NCBI RefSeq assembly: GCF_003671495.1
Contig: NZ_RCHN01000029.1
Coordinates: 35,599-99,598, forward strand
From: Ketobacter sp.
GTDB lineage: Bacteria; Pseudomonadota; Gammaproteobacteria; Pseudomonadales; Ketobacteraceae
DNA: 64,000 bases
Direction of reading: 5' to 3'
The first letter of the stretch is position 1, and each line of letters opens with the position of its first letter. The position numbers and the translations under genes are program-made. A model generated the notes under the pieces. It did not search any database and was not told where the DNA came from. It saw nothing but the letters and a program-made list of their open reading frames with translations. This document shows, piece after piece, positions 50,551-60,355 of the stretch.

Positions 50551-52988
50551 TTTTCATCCGATCTTGGGTTGATTCTGCCCTTCTTTTCGCCCTGATGATG
50601 CCAGGTTTTATTGGCCACTATCATCAGTGCCGGCGCGATCAGATACGACGCCAGCAACGCCAGCACAATGCAGACCGCCGTAATGACACCAAATCCCGCC
50701 ATGATGGTCATTTCCGCCTGAATGTACACGAGGAATCCCAGACTCAACACAATGGAGGTAATCAACATGGCGCGTCCGGTTGATAACAGGGTTTTCTCTA
50801 CCGCAAAAATCGGATCACCAGTTTTCAGGTAAAGTTTTCTGAAGCCGTGCATAAAGTGAATGTTGTCGTCCACCGTCAGACCAATGGCAATGGAACCGAT
50901 CAACATGGTGAGCATGTCCAGCGGTATACCAAGAATCTGCATGGCAGCCAACACGGTCAGGATCGGCAGTAACGACGGGATCATACTGAGCAGGCCCAGC
51001 TTCACGTTGCCGATCAACAGTACCATCATCAGGCTGATACTGATGGCCGCCAGGCCGTAACTTTCTGCGGTTGAAAACAGCATCTTGGCAAAGGTGACAC
51101 CCATAATCGGGGCCAGGCCGGTGTAGGTGATGGAAACATTGTAGGGGGCCATTTCATCCTTGATCCGCACATCCAGCTTGTCCAGCAGCCCTTGCATGTA
51201 CAGCCCATCAAACCAGGTGGAGGTGATGGTCAAGCGCGCAATGCGGTAATCCTTATCCACTACGTTATACAGATCGTCCGGTTCATCCATTTCCACCAGG
51301 AACAATTCCTGGCTGATCAGGTTGGGATCATCGGGTATGGAGTAATGTGCTTCTTCGTTATCGTGCAGTGCCCGGTTGGTTTCCTTCACGATATTGGTAA
51401 CACTCATGGCCTTGGCAATCTGATAATGCTCCGTGTCCCAGTGCACCACATCCTGTTGAATTCGATCCACTGCTCTCAGGAAACCCGGGTTGAGAATACC
51501 GCGGTCCACACCGGTATCCAGTACCACTTCAATGCTGACGGTGGAGCCCATGCGCTGTTCGTATTCTTTGATGGCAATGGTGAAAGGATTGTCCGGCGGC
51601 AGCCAGGACAAAGGATAGTGGCTGAACCGAATCTGACTGGCGAAGAAAGCGCTGCTCACCAGCAGTAATACTCCGACGATGACAATCGGTTTGGCATTTC
51701 GCGCTGAAAATGTGCCACACCAGGACAGGAAACGATGCATCATTTTATGTTCTTCCTGATGCAACTTGCGCCGTTTGAGTGGCAGCAATGCGATCAGACA
51801 CGGCAATATAGTAACCGATAACAGGAAGGCCACCAGGGAGCCGATGGCGCCGTAGATGCCCAGTGATGCCACCGGGGTTAACTCCGAAGTGGAAAACGAC
51901 AACAGCCCGGCAGCGGTGGTGATACTGGTGAACAGCATGGCAAGCCCGGTGTGACCCATGGCGGAGGCCAAGGCGTGCAGCTTTTCGTCCCCTTCATCAT
52001 AGTGTCGATAGAAGATAGTTAACATGTGGATACTGTCCCCCACGCACACTGCCAGCAGGAACGCGGGCAGGATGGAGGTGCTGATCTGGATAGGGGAATC
52101 CAGAATGGCCATCATGCTCATGGTGACGGTGATGCCGAACGCCATAATCAGCAGGGGCATTACTACGCCGGATAGCCGTTTGAAGATCACAAACAGAACA
52201 ATCCCGATCACCAGGTTGGCCAGTCCGGCCAGCACCACAAAGTCCCGCGACGTCAGCTCCGCCAGTTCCAGGGAGATGGGCATACCCCCGGTCAACTGGA
52301 TGTCATCGGACATTACCCCCTGGTATTGTTCAATGATGGCGCGGATTCTGTCATAGGAAACCTTCATGTCCGATTCTTCGAGATAACGGCGGTGCAGCTC
52401 CCCGCTGGCGTCTTTCTCATAATGAAATGAATTGAGTCGAACGATCAACGCAACCAGTTGTCCATCTTCGGAGATCAGGAAATTTCGATAGTTCTCGCTG
52501 GCCAGCGCATAGTTTCTCAGCTTTTCCACTTCTTCCGGATCCTCCGGGAGGATTTCAGGCAGCAACTCGTCCACATATAAAGTGTCGTCTGCGCCGTGGG
52601 TATGGCGGGCATTGGCCAGGGAGTCCACATTGGCTATATAAGGGACTTCATCCATGAGTTGCTGGTGCAGCGCATGCAGTTGGGTGGCGAATTCCTGGGT
52701 GTAAGGGTTCTCTGATTCCACCGTGATGGCGAAGGTTTCATCGCGCCCGAAGGTCTCTTTAAACTCCATGTAGGATTGGATGATGTCCGCCCCTTTGGGT
52801 AGGAAACTTTCCAGGCTGGTATCCTGTCTGAGGTTGCCAAGTTGGGAGGCCATGGCCGCGATGATCAACAAGCTGCCCACTAACCAGGCCAAGGGGTGGC
52901 GCCCCATGGCAAAGCCCAGTTGCTCGAAGCCTTTTTCGATCCGTAGTTTCCAGTTGGATTTCTTCATATTCATTCTTGTTTTGCCCAT
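50526..52988 (-). CDS. RND/MMPL-superfamily inner-membrane exporter
   Basis: 820-residue transporter with the RND/MMPL layout. One N-terminal membrane helix (HPLAWLVGSLLIIAAMAS) is followed by a large periplasmic loop of about 200 residues, then five helices. This arrangement repeats in the second half (helix near 420, second loop, five more helices). The conserved GDSIHMLTIFYRHY and DDNIHFMHGFRKLY segments mark the equivalent fourth helices. Proteins of this type move hydrophobic molecules such as lipids, sterols or hopanoids out of the inner membrane using the proton gradient. It stands alone, with no membrane-fusion or outer-membrane partner. The start is uncertain among three nearby ATGs (52988, 52973, 52967). 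Confidence 0.9.
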   Translation of the reverse strand: MGKTRMNMKKSNWKLRIEKGFEQLGFAMGRHPLAWLVGSLLIIAAMASQLGNLRQDTSLESFLPKGADIIQSYMEFKETFGRDETFAITVESENPYTQEFATQLHALHQQLMDEVPYIANVDSLANARHTHGADDTLYVDELLPEILPEDPEEVEKLRNYALASENYRNFLISEDGQLVALIVRLNSFHYEKDASGELHRRYLEESDMKVSYDRIRAIIEQYQGVMSDDIQLTGGMPISLELAELTSRDFVVLAGLANLVIGIVLFVIFKRLSGVVMPLLIMAFGITVTMSMMAILDSPIQISTSILPAFLLAVCVGDSIHMLTIFYRHYDEGDEKLHALASAMGHTGLAMLFTSITTAAGLLSFSTSELTPVASLGIYGAIGSLVAFLLSVTILPCLIALLPLKRRKLHQEEHKMMHRFLSWCGTFSARNAKPIVIVGVLLLVSSAFFASQIRFSHYPLSWLPPDNPFTIAIKEYEQRMGSTVSIEVVLDTGVDRGILNPGFLRAVDRIQQDVVHWDTEHYQIAKAMSVTNIVKETNRALHDNEEAHYSIPDDPNLISQELFLVEMDEPDDLYNVVDKDYRIARLTITSTWFDGLYMQGLLDKLDVRIKDEMAPYNVSITYTGLAPIMGVTFAKMLFSTAESYGLAAISISLMMVLLIGNVKLGLLSMIPSLLPILTVLAAMQILGIPLDMLTMLIGSIAIGLTVDDNIHFMHGFRKLYLKTGDPIFAVEKTLLSTGRAMLITSIVLSLGFLVYIQAEMTIMAGFGVITAVCIVLALLASYLIAPALMIVANKTWHHQGEKKGRINPRSDEKEEREVVE

Positions 52989-53055
52989 CTACTGGTTTCC
53001 GTCGACGACGGTTTGGGGTATCAGTATAGTGTGGTCGGGTCTTTCAGCGTATCGT

Positions 53056-54528
53056 TCATTCGAACAATTCCCGCAGCGCCGGCTGATGGACCTTATAAGA
53101 GGCGGTTCTGGGTAAGGCTTCTACAAACGTCCACTTTACCGGGATGTGGGTGGCCGCCACGCGTTCCCGCAAGTGCGACTCAAGTTCTTCCACCGACGGC
53201 GAAGGTTGCCCAGCCTTGGCTTGAATGGCCGCCGCGGGCACTTGCCCCAGTCGATGGTCCGCTACGCCCACCACCCCCGCTGCAGCCACCGCCGGATGTT
53301 GTAACAGGGCCTTCTCAATGGTTTCCGGCAGGATCTTAAAGCCGCCCCGCATGATGGCGCCGTCTGCCCTGCCACAGAGAAACAGAAATCCGTCCTCATC
53401 CAGATACGCCAGGTCGGCGGTGCGTATCCAATGCTCGCCCATACGCGGTGACACCACTTCCAGCAGTCCCACTGCTCCGGCGGACAATTCGGTAAAGTTG
53501 TTCGGATCAATCACCCTGAGCTTAACCCCGGGGAACGGCTTGCCGACGCTGCCGACCTTTTGGTCCCCCCAGGTTTGATACACCTCCGGGGTCATGCTGG
53601 CCACCGGACCGCCGAATTCGGTGGCACCATAGGCCAGCAGGATGGGGACCTTATAACGTTCTTCGAAGCGCTTCTGAACGGTCGGGTCCAGCGGCGCCGA
53701 GCCGGAGCCGATCATTTTCAGGGAACGAAAATCTTCCGGAGGCAGGTCAGCGTCCAGAATCATCTGTACTCCGGCTGGCGGCAAGCCACCGGCGGAGGGT
53801 CGATACCGAACCAGGTGATCATGCCATCCCTCCACACTGAACCGGTCCAGTAACATTCCACGCAGCCCCCGGAGTAAGGGCGCGATGGTGGAATGCAGAC
53901 CGGTGATGTTGCCAGCGGGAAAGTACATGAGCACCGGCGGCAGGTTTTTGGGATCTGCCCCCACCGACGATGGCGTGGCCCGCCCACCGACAATGTGCCT
54001 GGCAACGGTATCGTAATCAAACTCAAACGGCTTGGGCGTGCCAGTGGTGCCACTGGTGTGTATTTCAATGATCGGCGTGTTGCTGACGGCAGGCTCGATA
54101 GTACTGCGCTCCAGCCCGGGAACGAAGATCGCGCTTTTCTCCCGTAACGCGATGGCGGCGACCCCCATGTCCTGCAGTGCTGCAATCAGGGTTGCGTCAT
54201 AGGTTTCCGCCGCAGCCACCATCACTGAGGGTTTGATAGAAGCCAGTTCCGTTGCCATGGCCACCGAAGATTGGAACGGATACACCATGCGGAAGCTTAG
54301 GCCCTCGCCCATCAGGCCAAGATACGCAGCCACTGCAGACGGACGGTTCTTGGCCACCAGCGCAATTTTACTATTGGCGGGCGCACCACTTTCTTGGATC
54401 AGTGTCACGACATCACGTGCCACCTGGCCCAGTTCGCCCCAGGTATACCACCGCTTTTCGTATTCCAGGGCCTGCTCTTCCGGTGGGCCATTGAGCACCG
54501 CCAGACTGAGTTCTTGTAGTGCACTCAT
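53056..54528 (-). CDS. AMP-dependent acyl-CoA synthetase/ligase
   Basis: ANL-superfamily ligase of about 490 residues. The phosphate loop HTSGTTGTPKP is near 157-167, YGATEFGG is the adenine site, and LCGRADGAIMRGGFKILPETIE is the lid. The usual terminal GK before the catalytic lysine is changed to YK (RTASYKVHQ). I chose ATG 54528; an ATG two codons upstream and a TTG at 54549 are also open, and no ribosome site decides between them. It is the last gene of the minus run 56959 to 53056 (SDR, enoyl-CoA hydratase, SDR, ligase). It may activate an acid for that beta-oxidation-like set. Confidence 0.9.
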   Translation of the reverse strand: MSALQELSLAVLNGPPEEQALEYEKRWYTWGELGQVARDVVTLIQESGAPANSKIALVAKNRPSAVAAYLGLMGEGLSFRMVYPFQSSVAMATELASIKPSVMVAAAETYDATLIAALQDMGVAAIALREKSAIFVPGLERSTIEPAVSNTPIIEIHTSGTTGTPKPFEFDYDTVARHIVGGRATPSSVGADPKNLPPVLMYFPAGNITGLHSTIAPLLRGLRGMLLDRFSVEGWHDHLVRYRPSAGGLPPAGVQMILDADLPPEDFRSLKMIGSGSAPLDPTVQKRFEERYKVPILLAYGATEFGGPVASMTPEVYQTWGDQKVGSVGKPFPGVKLRVIDPNNFTELSAGAVGLLEVVSPRMGEHWIRTADLAYLDEDGFLFLCGRADGAIMRGGFKILPETIEKALLQHPAVAAAGVVGVADHRLGQVPAAAIQAKAGQPSPSVEELESHLRERVAATHIPVKWTFVEALPRTASYKVHQPALRELFE

Positions 54529-54566
54529 GACCATAACACTCTGTTTCAACGGTCCGCGGGAGCGGA

Positions 54567-55277
54567 TCAGCTCAATCCCACCACCGGAATACCGGCACCA
54601 TGCACCGCGCTACTGGCGTCGGAAGCCAGGAACCCCACCACGTTGGCCAGCTCCTCCGGCTTGACCCATTTGCTGAAATCCGCGTTGGGCATGCTGTCAC
54701 GGTTTACCGGCGTATCGATGATGGATGGCATGATGTAATTGACGTTGATGTGCTTGGCCCGCAACTCGTCTGCCATGGTCTCAGACAAGCGTGCCACTGC
54801 GCATTTGGACGCCAGGTAAGCGCCTTGCAGTGCAGCCCCTTTCACGGATGAGGCCGATGCCACATTGATGATCTTACCCGCCCCTTGCTGCAGCATGGCC
54901 GGAACCGCGACTGCAGCGGTATTGATGATGGAGCGCGTATTGAGGTTCAGCAGAAAATCCCAGGTCTTGTCCGAGGTTTCGTGAACGGCCTCACCCATAG
55001 TAAAACCGCCTGCAATGTTGGCCAGTACATCAATGCGGCCAAAGCGACCCAGAATATGCTCAAACGCGGCCTGGGTGGATTCCCGGCTGGTCAGATCGCA
55101 ACTGACCAGGATCTCATTCTCCTGATCACTTTGTGGGAATGCCTTGTTTAACAACTCGTCGCTGTAATCCACCAGCGCGAGTTTGGCACCCTGATTTCGG
55201 AAATAAGCAACGATGCCCTGCCCCAGACCACCGGCAGCACCGGTGATCACTACCACTTTATCGCTGAAGTTACCCAT
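54567..55277 (-). CDS. Short-chain dehydrogenase/reductase (SDR)
   Basis: 236-residue SDR. TGAAGGLGQG is the cofactor motif near 13-22, NIAGG lies near 85 and NVASASS carries the catalytic Ser. The expected YxxxK is present as YLASK after the QGA segment. GGGAG lies 8 bases before the ATG at 55277; a GTG three codons upstream is less likely. It lies between the enoyl-CoA hydratase and the ligase of the same minus-strand run. Probable role: oxidation of a hydroxyacyl-CoA or ring alcohol. Substrate unknown. Confidence 0.92.
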   Translation of the reverse strand: MGNFSDKVVVITGAAGGLGQGIVAYFRNQGAKLALVDYSDELLNKAFPQSDQENEILVSCDLTSRESTQAAFEHILGRFGRIDVLANIAGGFTMGEAVHETSDKTWDFLLNLNTRSIINTAAVAVPAMLQQGAGKIINVASASSVKGAALQGAYLASKCAVARLSETMADELRAKHINVNYIMPSIIDTPVNRDSMPNADFSKWVKPEELANVVGFLASDASSAVHGAGIPVVGLS

Positions 55278-55295
55278 TATATTCACTCCCTATGG

Positions 55296-56132
55296 TTACG
55301 AATCGGACTTCTTGCCGGCCTGTTTCAGTTTTTCAAGATCGACCAACACCGGGAAACCACATTGAGCCACCGCATTGCCATGTCCCAGGGAGTGAATATC
55401 AAACACGGATTGAATGGCCGCATATTGACCCATGGTGTCCAGGGTCTGATTGACTGCGCGCTTGGCCATGGCCAAACCGAATGCGGGCATTTTGGCGATC
55501 TGCTGGGCCAGCTCCATCGCCTGTGAATCCAGTTCCGCCAGTGGGATGACTCGATTGACCATGCCCAACTCCCGCGCTTCTGCGGCCGTGATGGACGATG
55601 CGGTGAAGAGCATTTCCTTGGCTTTGCGGGGGCCGAACTCCCAGGTGTGACCATGGTACTCGACACCACCGATGCCCATCATCACTACCGGATCCCGGAA
55701 CACAGCGTTGTCGGCCGCCAGAATCAAATCGCAGGGCCAACACAACATCATACCAGCGGCAATACAGGAACCTTGAACCACGGCGATGGAGGGTTTGGGA
55801 ATGTCACGCCACTTGCGACTGAATCCCAGGAAGTGTTTGCGCTCGTGCATATACAGTTTCATCATGCCGGATTCCGCTTTGTCCTTATCGAACTGATCCT
55901 TGGCTCCGGAATTGGACAGGTCATGGCCTGATGAAAAGTGCTTGCCGTTGGCCCGCAGCACGATGACTTTTACGCTCTCATCTTCAGCAGCACGGTCCCA
56001 GGCTTTGTCCAGCTCCACCAACAATTCTTTATTCTGGGCGTTGGCCTGCTGGGGGCGATTAAGGCTGATCACAGCGACCGGGCCTTCTGTTTCGTATGTG
56101 ATCGGGCTTGAAGCAGTACTTTCGTTTGTCAT
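55296..56132 (-). CDS. Enoyl-CoA hydratase/isomerase family protein
   Basis: 278-residue crotonase-fold protein. Oxyanion-hole segments are GKHFSSGHDLS near 63-73 and QGSCIAAGMMLCWPCDLILA near 125. The catalytic glutamates of canonical hydratases are not evident; the second site has VVMMGIGGVEYHG. It may be an isomerase, or a hydrolase-type member. It is preceded by a short GGGATAA ribosome site and lies 47 bases downstream of an SDR and 18 bases before the next SDR, in one run. Fits a beta-oxidation-like step in the same pathway. Confidence 0.9.
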   Translation of the reverse strand: MTNESTASSPITYETEGPVAVISLNRPQQANAQNKELLVELDKAWDRAAEDESVKVIVLRANGKHFSSGHDLSNSGAKDQFDKDKAESGMMKLYMHERKHFLGFSRKWRDIPKPSIAVVQGSCIAAGMMLCWPCDLILAADNAVFRDPVVMMGIGGVEYHGHTWEFGPRKAKEMLFTASSITAAEARELGMVNRVIPLAELDSQAMELAQQIAKMPAFGLAMAKRAVNQTLDTMGQYAAIQSVFDIHSLGHGNAVAQCGFPVLVDLEKLKQAGKKSDS

Positions 56133-56179
56133 AGTGATTATCCCGTTAACGCATTGTGTGCTTGTTATTGATGTGTGAT

Positions 56180-56959
56180 TTATCGTGGTTGCATCCGGAT
56201 GGCACCGTCCAAACGCAGAGTGGTGCCATTGATATAACTGTTCCGGATGATCTCCAACGCCATACTGGCGTATTCATCTGCGTGGCCCAGGCGTGGAGGG
56301 AAAGGCACCATGGCACCCAGCGCATCCTTCATCTCCTGCGGTGCTCTGGCCATGGCCGGCGTATCAAAAATGCCAGGCTGGATGGTGTTCACCCGAATGG
56401 CTTCGCGGGACAAATCACGGGCAATGGTCAGTGTCATGCCCACGATCCCCGCCTTTGCTGCGGAATAGGCTGCTTGCCCCATCTGGCCTTCCGTGGCGGC
56501 CGCGGAAGCCGTATTGATGATGACGCCACGCTCACCGTCAAGGGGGTCTGCGCTCATCATGCCTGCTGCGGCCCGGGTGATGCAGCGAAACGTACCGACG
56601 GTGTTCAAGCGCAGCACCCATTCAAATTGATCGCTGGGGAACATTTTAATCTCGCCGGTTTTCTTGTCCCGGCGCGCAGTGGGAATGGCATTTCCGCCGC
56701 CGGCACAGCACACCAGAATCCGCTCCTGTCCATTGACTTCGCGGGCCTGGGCAAAGGCCTGGTCAACACTCTCATCCGACAATACATCACATTGACAGAA
56801 CGTGGCACCGGTGGCAGCCGCGGCCTGTTCCCCCACTTCCGCATTCAGATCAAAGATGGCGACCTTAACGCCCTTGGCCCGCAACGCCTTGACGGTGGCC
56901 AGGCCCAGGCCTGATGCGCCACCGGTCACTACGGCTGCAATGTCGGAATCGATTTTCAT
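56180..56959 (-). CDS. SDR, 3-hydroxyacyl-CoA dehydrogenase (HSD17B10)-like
   Basis: 259-residue SDR. TGGASGLGLATVKAL near 12-26 and FDLNAEVGE are followed by CCAGGG in place of the usual NNAG. The catalytic Ser is in NTASAAA and YSAAKAG gives Tyr-x3-Lys. The insertion with RRDKKTGEIKMFP and the overall pattern resemble type 2 3-hydroxyacyl-CoA dehydrogenases (HSD17B10), which also act on steroids. The ATG at 56959 is preceded by AGAGG; upstream codons in frame do not look like the family. It leads the minus run, divergent from the CoA-transferase at 57190, with the exact operator at 57092 between them. Confidence 0.9.
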   Translation of the reverse strand: MKIDSDIAAVVTGGASGLGLATVKALRAKGVKVAIFDLNAEVGEQAAAATGATFCQCDVLSDESVDQAFAQAREVNGQERILVCCAGGGNAIPTARRDKKTGEIKMFPSDQFEWVLRLNTVGTFRCITRAAAGMMSADPLDGERGVIINTASAAATEGQMGQAAYSAAKAGIVGMTLTIARDLSREAIRVNTIQPGIFDTPAMARAPQEMKDALGAMVPFPPRLGHADEYASMALEIIRNSYINGTTLRLDGAIRMQPR

Positions 56960-57091
56960 GGTATATGGCCCTCTAATTGTTATCTTTACCTGGCATGGGT
57001 GATTTGCCCGAAAATTCAAGGCATTAAGTATCTTCTCTCATAGCGTAATGGCGCTAATCTGTTGATTATCATAGCGCCAACTGTTTATATA

Positions 57092-57102
57092 CAACAGTGT
57101 TG
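57092..57102. promoter_or_regulatory. Palindromic operator, exact CAAC-N3-GTTG, SDR/CoA-transferase
   Basis: CAACAGTGTTG, extending to the 13-base palindrome ACAACAGTGTTGT, in the divergent region between 56959 and 57190. A TATTATACT -10-like stretch follows on the plus strand at 57111-57119, and a TATAAA-like stretch lies on the minus side. Confidence 0.68.
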
Positions 57103-57189
57103 TTGTTTAGTATTATACTCTGAAATTCTCTTATAAATCCAACGTCTTCAAAGAGAGGCGAACACCCGGAGAGGAGCTGGAGAGTACCT

Positions 57190-58416
57190 ATGACGCAAGT
57201 AATGAAAGGCATCAAAGTCCTTGAAGTGGCGCAATTCACCTTTGTACCTGCTGCCGGTGCGATTTTGGCGGATTGGGGGGCGGACGTAATCAAGATTGAG
57301 CATCCGGTGCGGGGCGATACCCAGCGCGGATTCATCAATATGGGTGGCATGAAAATAGACCCGCAACGTAACACCATGATGGAACATGCCAACCGCGGTA
57401 AACGCAGCGTGGGGATTGATATCTCGAAACCGGAAGGCGTTGAACTGATCTATGAAATTGCCAAGACCGCGGACGTCTTCCTCACCAATTACCTTCCTTT
57501 TCAGCGCCAGAAACTGAAGATCGATCTGGAGCACATTCGTGCCGTAAACCCGAACATTATTTATGCCCGTGGCAGCGCCTATGGCGACAAAGGCCCGGAG
57601 CGGGATGTGGGTGGGTTTGATGGTACTGCCTTCTGGTCCCGCAGTGGTGTGGGCTTCTCCATGTCGCCTGCGGAACTGGGCCAACCACTGGCCCAGGGCA
57701 TTGCCGCATTCGGGGATTCCATTGGCGGTATGAACATCGCGGGTGGGGTAGCCGCTGCCCTCTTCCACCGGGCCCAGACCGGCGAAGCCAGCGAGGTGGA
57801 TGTATCTTTGTTGAGCACTGCCTGGTGGGCAGCCGGTTCCGCCATGGATCTTTTCATTGAAAAAGGTGAGGTCATGCGCAACCGTATGCCCACTTCCGGC
57901 GGCAACCCGGGTAACCCGTTTACCGGTAACTACACCACTGCCGATGGGGGCACCATCAACCTGTGCATGATCACGCCCGGTGCCTATATAGAAGATACTT
58001 TTGCCCATCTGGGTGTGCCCGAGGCTGCACAGGATGAGCGCTTCTCCACCGTGCAGGCCCTGATGAAGAACTGGAGTGATGCCAGTGACCTGATCGCCAC
58101 CGCGTTTGCCTCCAAACCGTTTGAGTACTGGCGACAGCATCTGAAGACCATGAAAGGACAATGGGCACCGATCCAAAGCCTGTTGGACCTGAGCACCGAC
58201 GAGCAGGCCCTGGCCAACGATATGCTGTTTGAGGTGGAAGCCGCCGATGGCGGTGATCCGCTGAAACTGGTCCGTGGTCCGGTGCAGTTCAATCACGAGT
58301 CAGTGAACACCACCCGGGCACCGCAAGCCTCAGAGCACACGGAAATGTACCTGATGGAACTGGGGCTGGAGTGGGATCGTATTGAGGCCCTGAAATCCAC
58401 CGGTGCCATTGCATAA
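57190..58416 (+). CDS. CaiB/BaiF-type class III CoA-transferase
   Basis: 408-residue CoA-transferase with the catalytic aspartate present at about 176 ([13 protein letters not shown]). The N-terminal [20 protein letters not shown] and [13 protein letters not shown] are typical, as is [12 protein letters not shown] near 197. GGAGAG lies 5 bases before the ATG. It is the first gene of a plus run with a small unknown protein and an acyl-CoA ligase, and it is divergent from the SDR, hydratase, SDR and ligase run. Both sets probably share the operator at 57092. CoA donor and acceptor unknown. Confidence 0.92.
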   Translation: MTQVMKGIKVLEVAQFTFVPAAGAILADWGADVIKIEHPVRGDTQRGFINMGGMKIDPQRNTMMEHANRGKRSVGIDISKPEGVELIYEIAKTADVFLTNYLPFQRQKLKIDLEHIRAVNPNIIYARGSAYGDKGPERDVGGFDGTAFWSRSGVGFSMSPAELGQPLAQGIAAFGDSIGGMNIAGGVAAALFHRAQTGEASEVDVSLLSTAWWAAGSAMDLFIEKGEVMRNRMPTSGGNPGNPFTGNYTTADGGTINLCMITPGAYIEDTFAHLGVPEAAQDERFSTVQALMKNWSDASDLIATAFASKPFEYWRQHLKTMKGQWAPIQSLLDLSTDEQALANDMLFEVEAADGGDPLKLVRGPVQFNHESVNTTRAPQASEHTEMYLMELGLEWDRIEALKSTGAIA

Positions 58417-58462
58417 TAAACTCTAACAAGAGCAACGATAAGCGCAGACATAAGAGAGCATT

Positions 58463-58753
58463 ATGAAGCCTGGAACAAAATTAAAAAGTGCAGCGTGCAC
58501 GACCGAAGTGATGGTCATTAAAGGAAGTGGTTTTACCGTGGATTGCGGGGGCAGCCCCATGTCGGACACCGCTCCTGAGACGCCAACCGAGCTGGATGGT
58601 CAGTTTTCCGCGGGAACCCAGGTGGGTAAGCGCTATGTGAACTCCGATGGCTCGGTGGAACTGTTGTGTGTGAAGGCCGGTAAAGGCTCTCTGTCCATTG
58701 CTGGGGTCGCACTTCAGATCAAGGACAGTAAACCTCTGCCTTCCTCTGACTAA
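58463..58753 (+). CDS. Small conserved cysteine-containing protein, function unknown
   Basis: 96 residues, no signal peptide or membrane segment. Two blocks stand out: KSAACTTEVMVIK near 8-20 and VDCGGSPM near 26-33, each with a cysteine (12 and 28). A third cysteine is at 69 in VELLCVKAGKGSLSI. The pattern suggests a small beta-rich fold, perhaps metal-binding. GAGAG lies 4 bases before the ATG. It is 46 bases after the CoA-transferase and 11 before the ligase, so it is surely in the same unit. I recall similar small proteins beside acyl-CoA ligases in other catabolic clusters but cannot name a function. Confidence 0.82.
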   Translation: MKPGTKLKSAACTTEVMVIKGSGFTVDCGGSPMSDTAPETPTELDGQFSAGTQVGKRYVNSDGSVELLCVKAGKGSLSIAGVALQIKDSKPLPSSD

Positions 58754-58764
58754 GGGGTTGTTCC

Positions 58765-60261
58765 ATGAATATTTCACTCATTCTGCAAATGGCGGCAGAT
58801 GCGGAGCCGGATCGGGAAGCGCTGGTGTGCAACGGGCGGCGCTGGACTTACGGCGAATTATGGCAGGCAGCGCAGGGTGCGGCCCATAATATTTCCCGCA
58901 GTGGTTGCCAGTTTGTTGCTTTTCTCGATGAAAGCAGCGAAGCCACGCCGATGGCGCTGTTTGGTGCGGCCCTGGCAGGAGTGCCTTATGTACCGCTGAA
59001 TTACCGTCTGGCCGATGAAGATCTGGCGGCGTTGCTGAAACGCATCGCCCCGGCTTATGCGATCGGTGATGTGTCGCGCATTCAACGTATTAACGCCGAC
59101 GGTGGGCACACCTGCCTGACCCGCGCTGAGTTTGTGGCTGCTGCGGAATCCGTGAAGCAGGCGTTTGACGCGGTGGAATCGGAAGAAGCCGACGTGGCGG
59201 CGCAGATCTTCACCAGTGGGACCACCTCTGCCCCCAAAGCGGCCTTGCTCAAGCACGCCAATCTGCTGTCCTATATTCTGGGTACCGTAGAATTCGGTTC
59301 AGCCGCACCGGAAGAAGCCGGTCTGGTGTGTGTGCCTCCGTACCATATCGCGGGTATTGCCGCGATGCTGAGCTCCATTTATTCTCTGCGTAAGATCCTC
59401 CTGTTGCCGGCATTCGATCCGGACGCATGGCTGGCACTGGCCAGCGAAGAACGCGCCAGCAACGCCTTTGTCGTGCCCACCATGCTCACCCGTATCATTG
59501 CGCGCTTGGATGAAGGTGTGAAGGCGGACCTCTCCTCCCTGCAGGCCATCGCCTACGGCGGCGGCCCCATGCCGGTGGTGGTGATCGAGCGGGCCATGCA
59601 GTTGTTCCCCAACTGCGGCTTTACCAACGCCTATGGCCTGACCGAAACCAGCTCCACCATCGCGTTACTGGGTCCGGAAGATCATCGTGTTGCGTTCTCC
59701 TCCCAGGAGCCAGCGGTGCGGGCCAGGCTGGGATCGGTGGGACGACCTCTACCCACCATCGAGCTGGAGATTCGTGACGAGGAAGGTCACTGCTTGCCCG
59801 CGGGTGAGCGGGGTGAGATTTACGTTCGAGGCGAACAGGTTTCCGGTGAATACCGGGAGCGTTCCGCATTGGACGCCGATGGCTGGTTCCCCACCCGTGA
59901 TGCCGGTTGGCTGGATGAGGAAGGCTTCTTGTTCCTGGCAGGTCGGGCAGATGATGTCATCGTACGGGGCGGCGAAAACATCTCACCTGGTGAAATTGAA
60001 GATGTGCTATTAACGCATCCTGCCATCGCCGACGCAGCTGCAGTTGCTGCGCCCTCAACAGAATGGGGAGAAGCTGTGGGCATCGCCATTTCAATCAAAC
60101 CGGATTGTGCAGCGCCCAGTGAAAGTGAGTTGAAATCCTTGATTAAGGACCGCTTGCGTTCATCGCGGGTGCCGGAACGGATTGCAGTCCTGGATGAGCT
60201 TCCTTATAACGAAATGGGTAAGCTTCTGCGACGGGAAATCCGCAAGTTGTTCAGCGAATAG
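58765..60261 (+). CDS. AMP-dependent acyl-CoA synthetase/ligase
   Basis: 498-residue ANL-superfamily ligase. The phosphate loop FTSGTTSAPKAA is at 149-160 (serine in place of the usual glycine), YGLTETS is the adenine site and GRADDVIVRGGENISPGEIE the lid. The catalytic lysine is in NEMGKLLRRE near the end. AAGGGG precedes the ATG. It is the last gene of the CoA-transferase, small protein and ligase run, ended by a strong terminator. Substrate unknown; the paired CoA-transferase hints at two ways to activate related acids. Confidence 0.93.
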   Translation: MNISLILQMAADAEPDREALVCNGRRWTYGELWQAAQGAAHNISRSGCQFVAFLDESSEATPMALFGAALAGVPYVPLNYRLADEDLAALLKRIAPAYAIGDVSRIQRINADGGHTCLTRAEFVAAAESVKQAFDAVESEEADVAAQIFTSGTTSAPKAALLKHANLLSYILGTVEFGSAAPEEAGLVCVPPYHIAGIAAMLSSIYSLRKILLLPAFDPDAWLALASEERASNAFVVPTMLTRIIARLDEGVKADLSSLQAIAYGGGPMPVVVIERAMQLFPNCGFTNAYGLTETSSTIALLGPEDHRVAFSSQEPAVRARLGSVGRPLPTIELEIRDEEGHCLPAGERGEIYVRGEQVSGEYRERSALDADGWFPTRDAGWLDEEGFLFLAGRADDVIVRGGENISPGEIEDVLLTHPAIADAAAVAAPSTEWGEAVGIAISIKPDCAAPSESELKSLIKDRLRSSRVPERIAVLDELPYNEMGKLLRREIRKLFSE

Positions 60262-60309
60262 TGACGGCGGTGGTGGAGTCAGCTCCTTACACAATAAGCC
60301 GGAACCAAC

Positions 60310-60341
60310 AAAAAAGCCGCTTCATATGGAAGCGGCTTTTT
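60310..60341. terminator. Bidirectional rho-independent terminator
   Basis: AAAAAAGCCGCTTC and GAAGCGGCTTTTT form a stem around a 5-base loop, with A-run and T-run on the two sides. It lies between the convergent ligase and thiolase genes and can end both transcripts. Confidence 0.92.
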
Positions 60342-60355
60342 CATAGCGATGCAAA

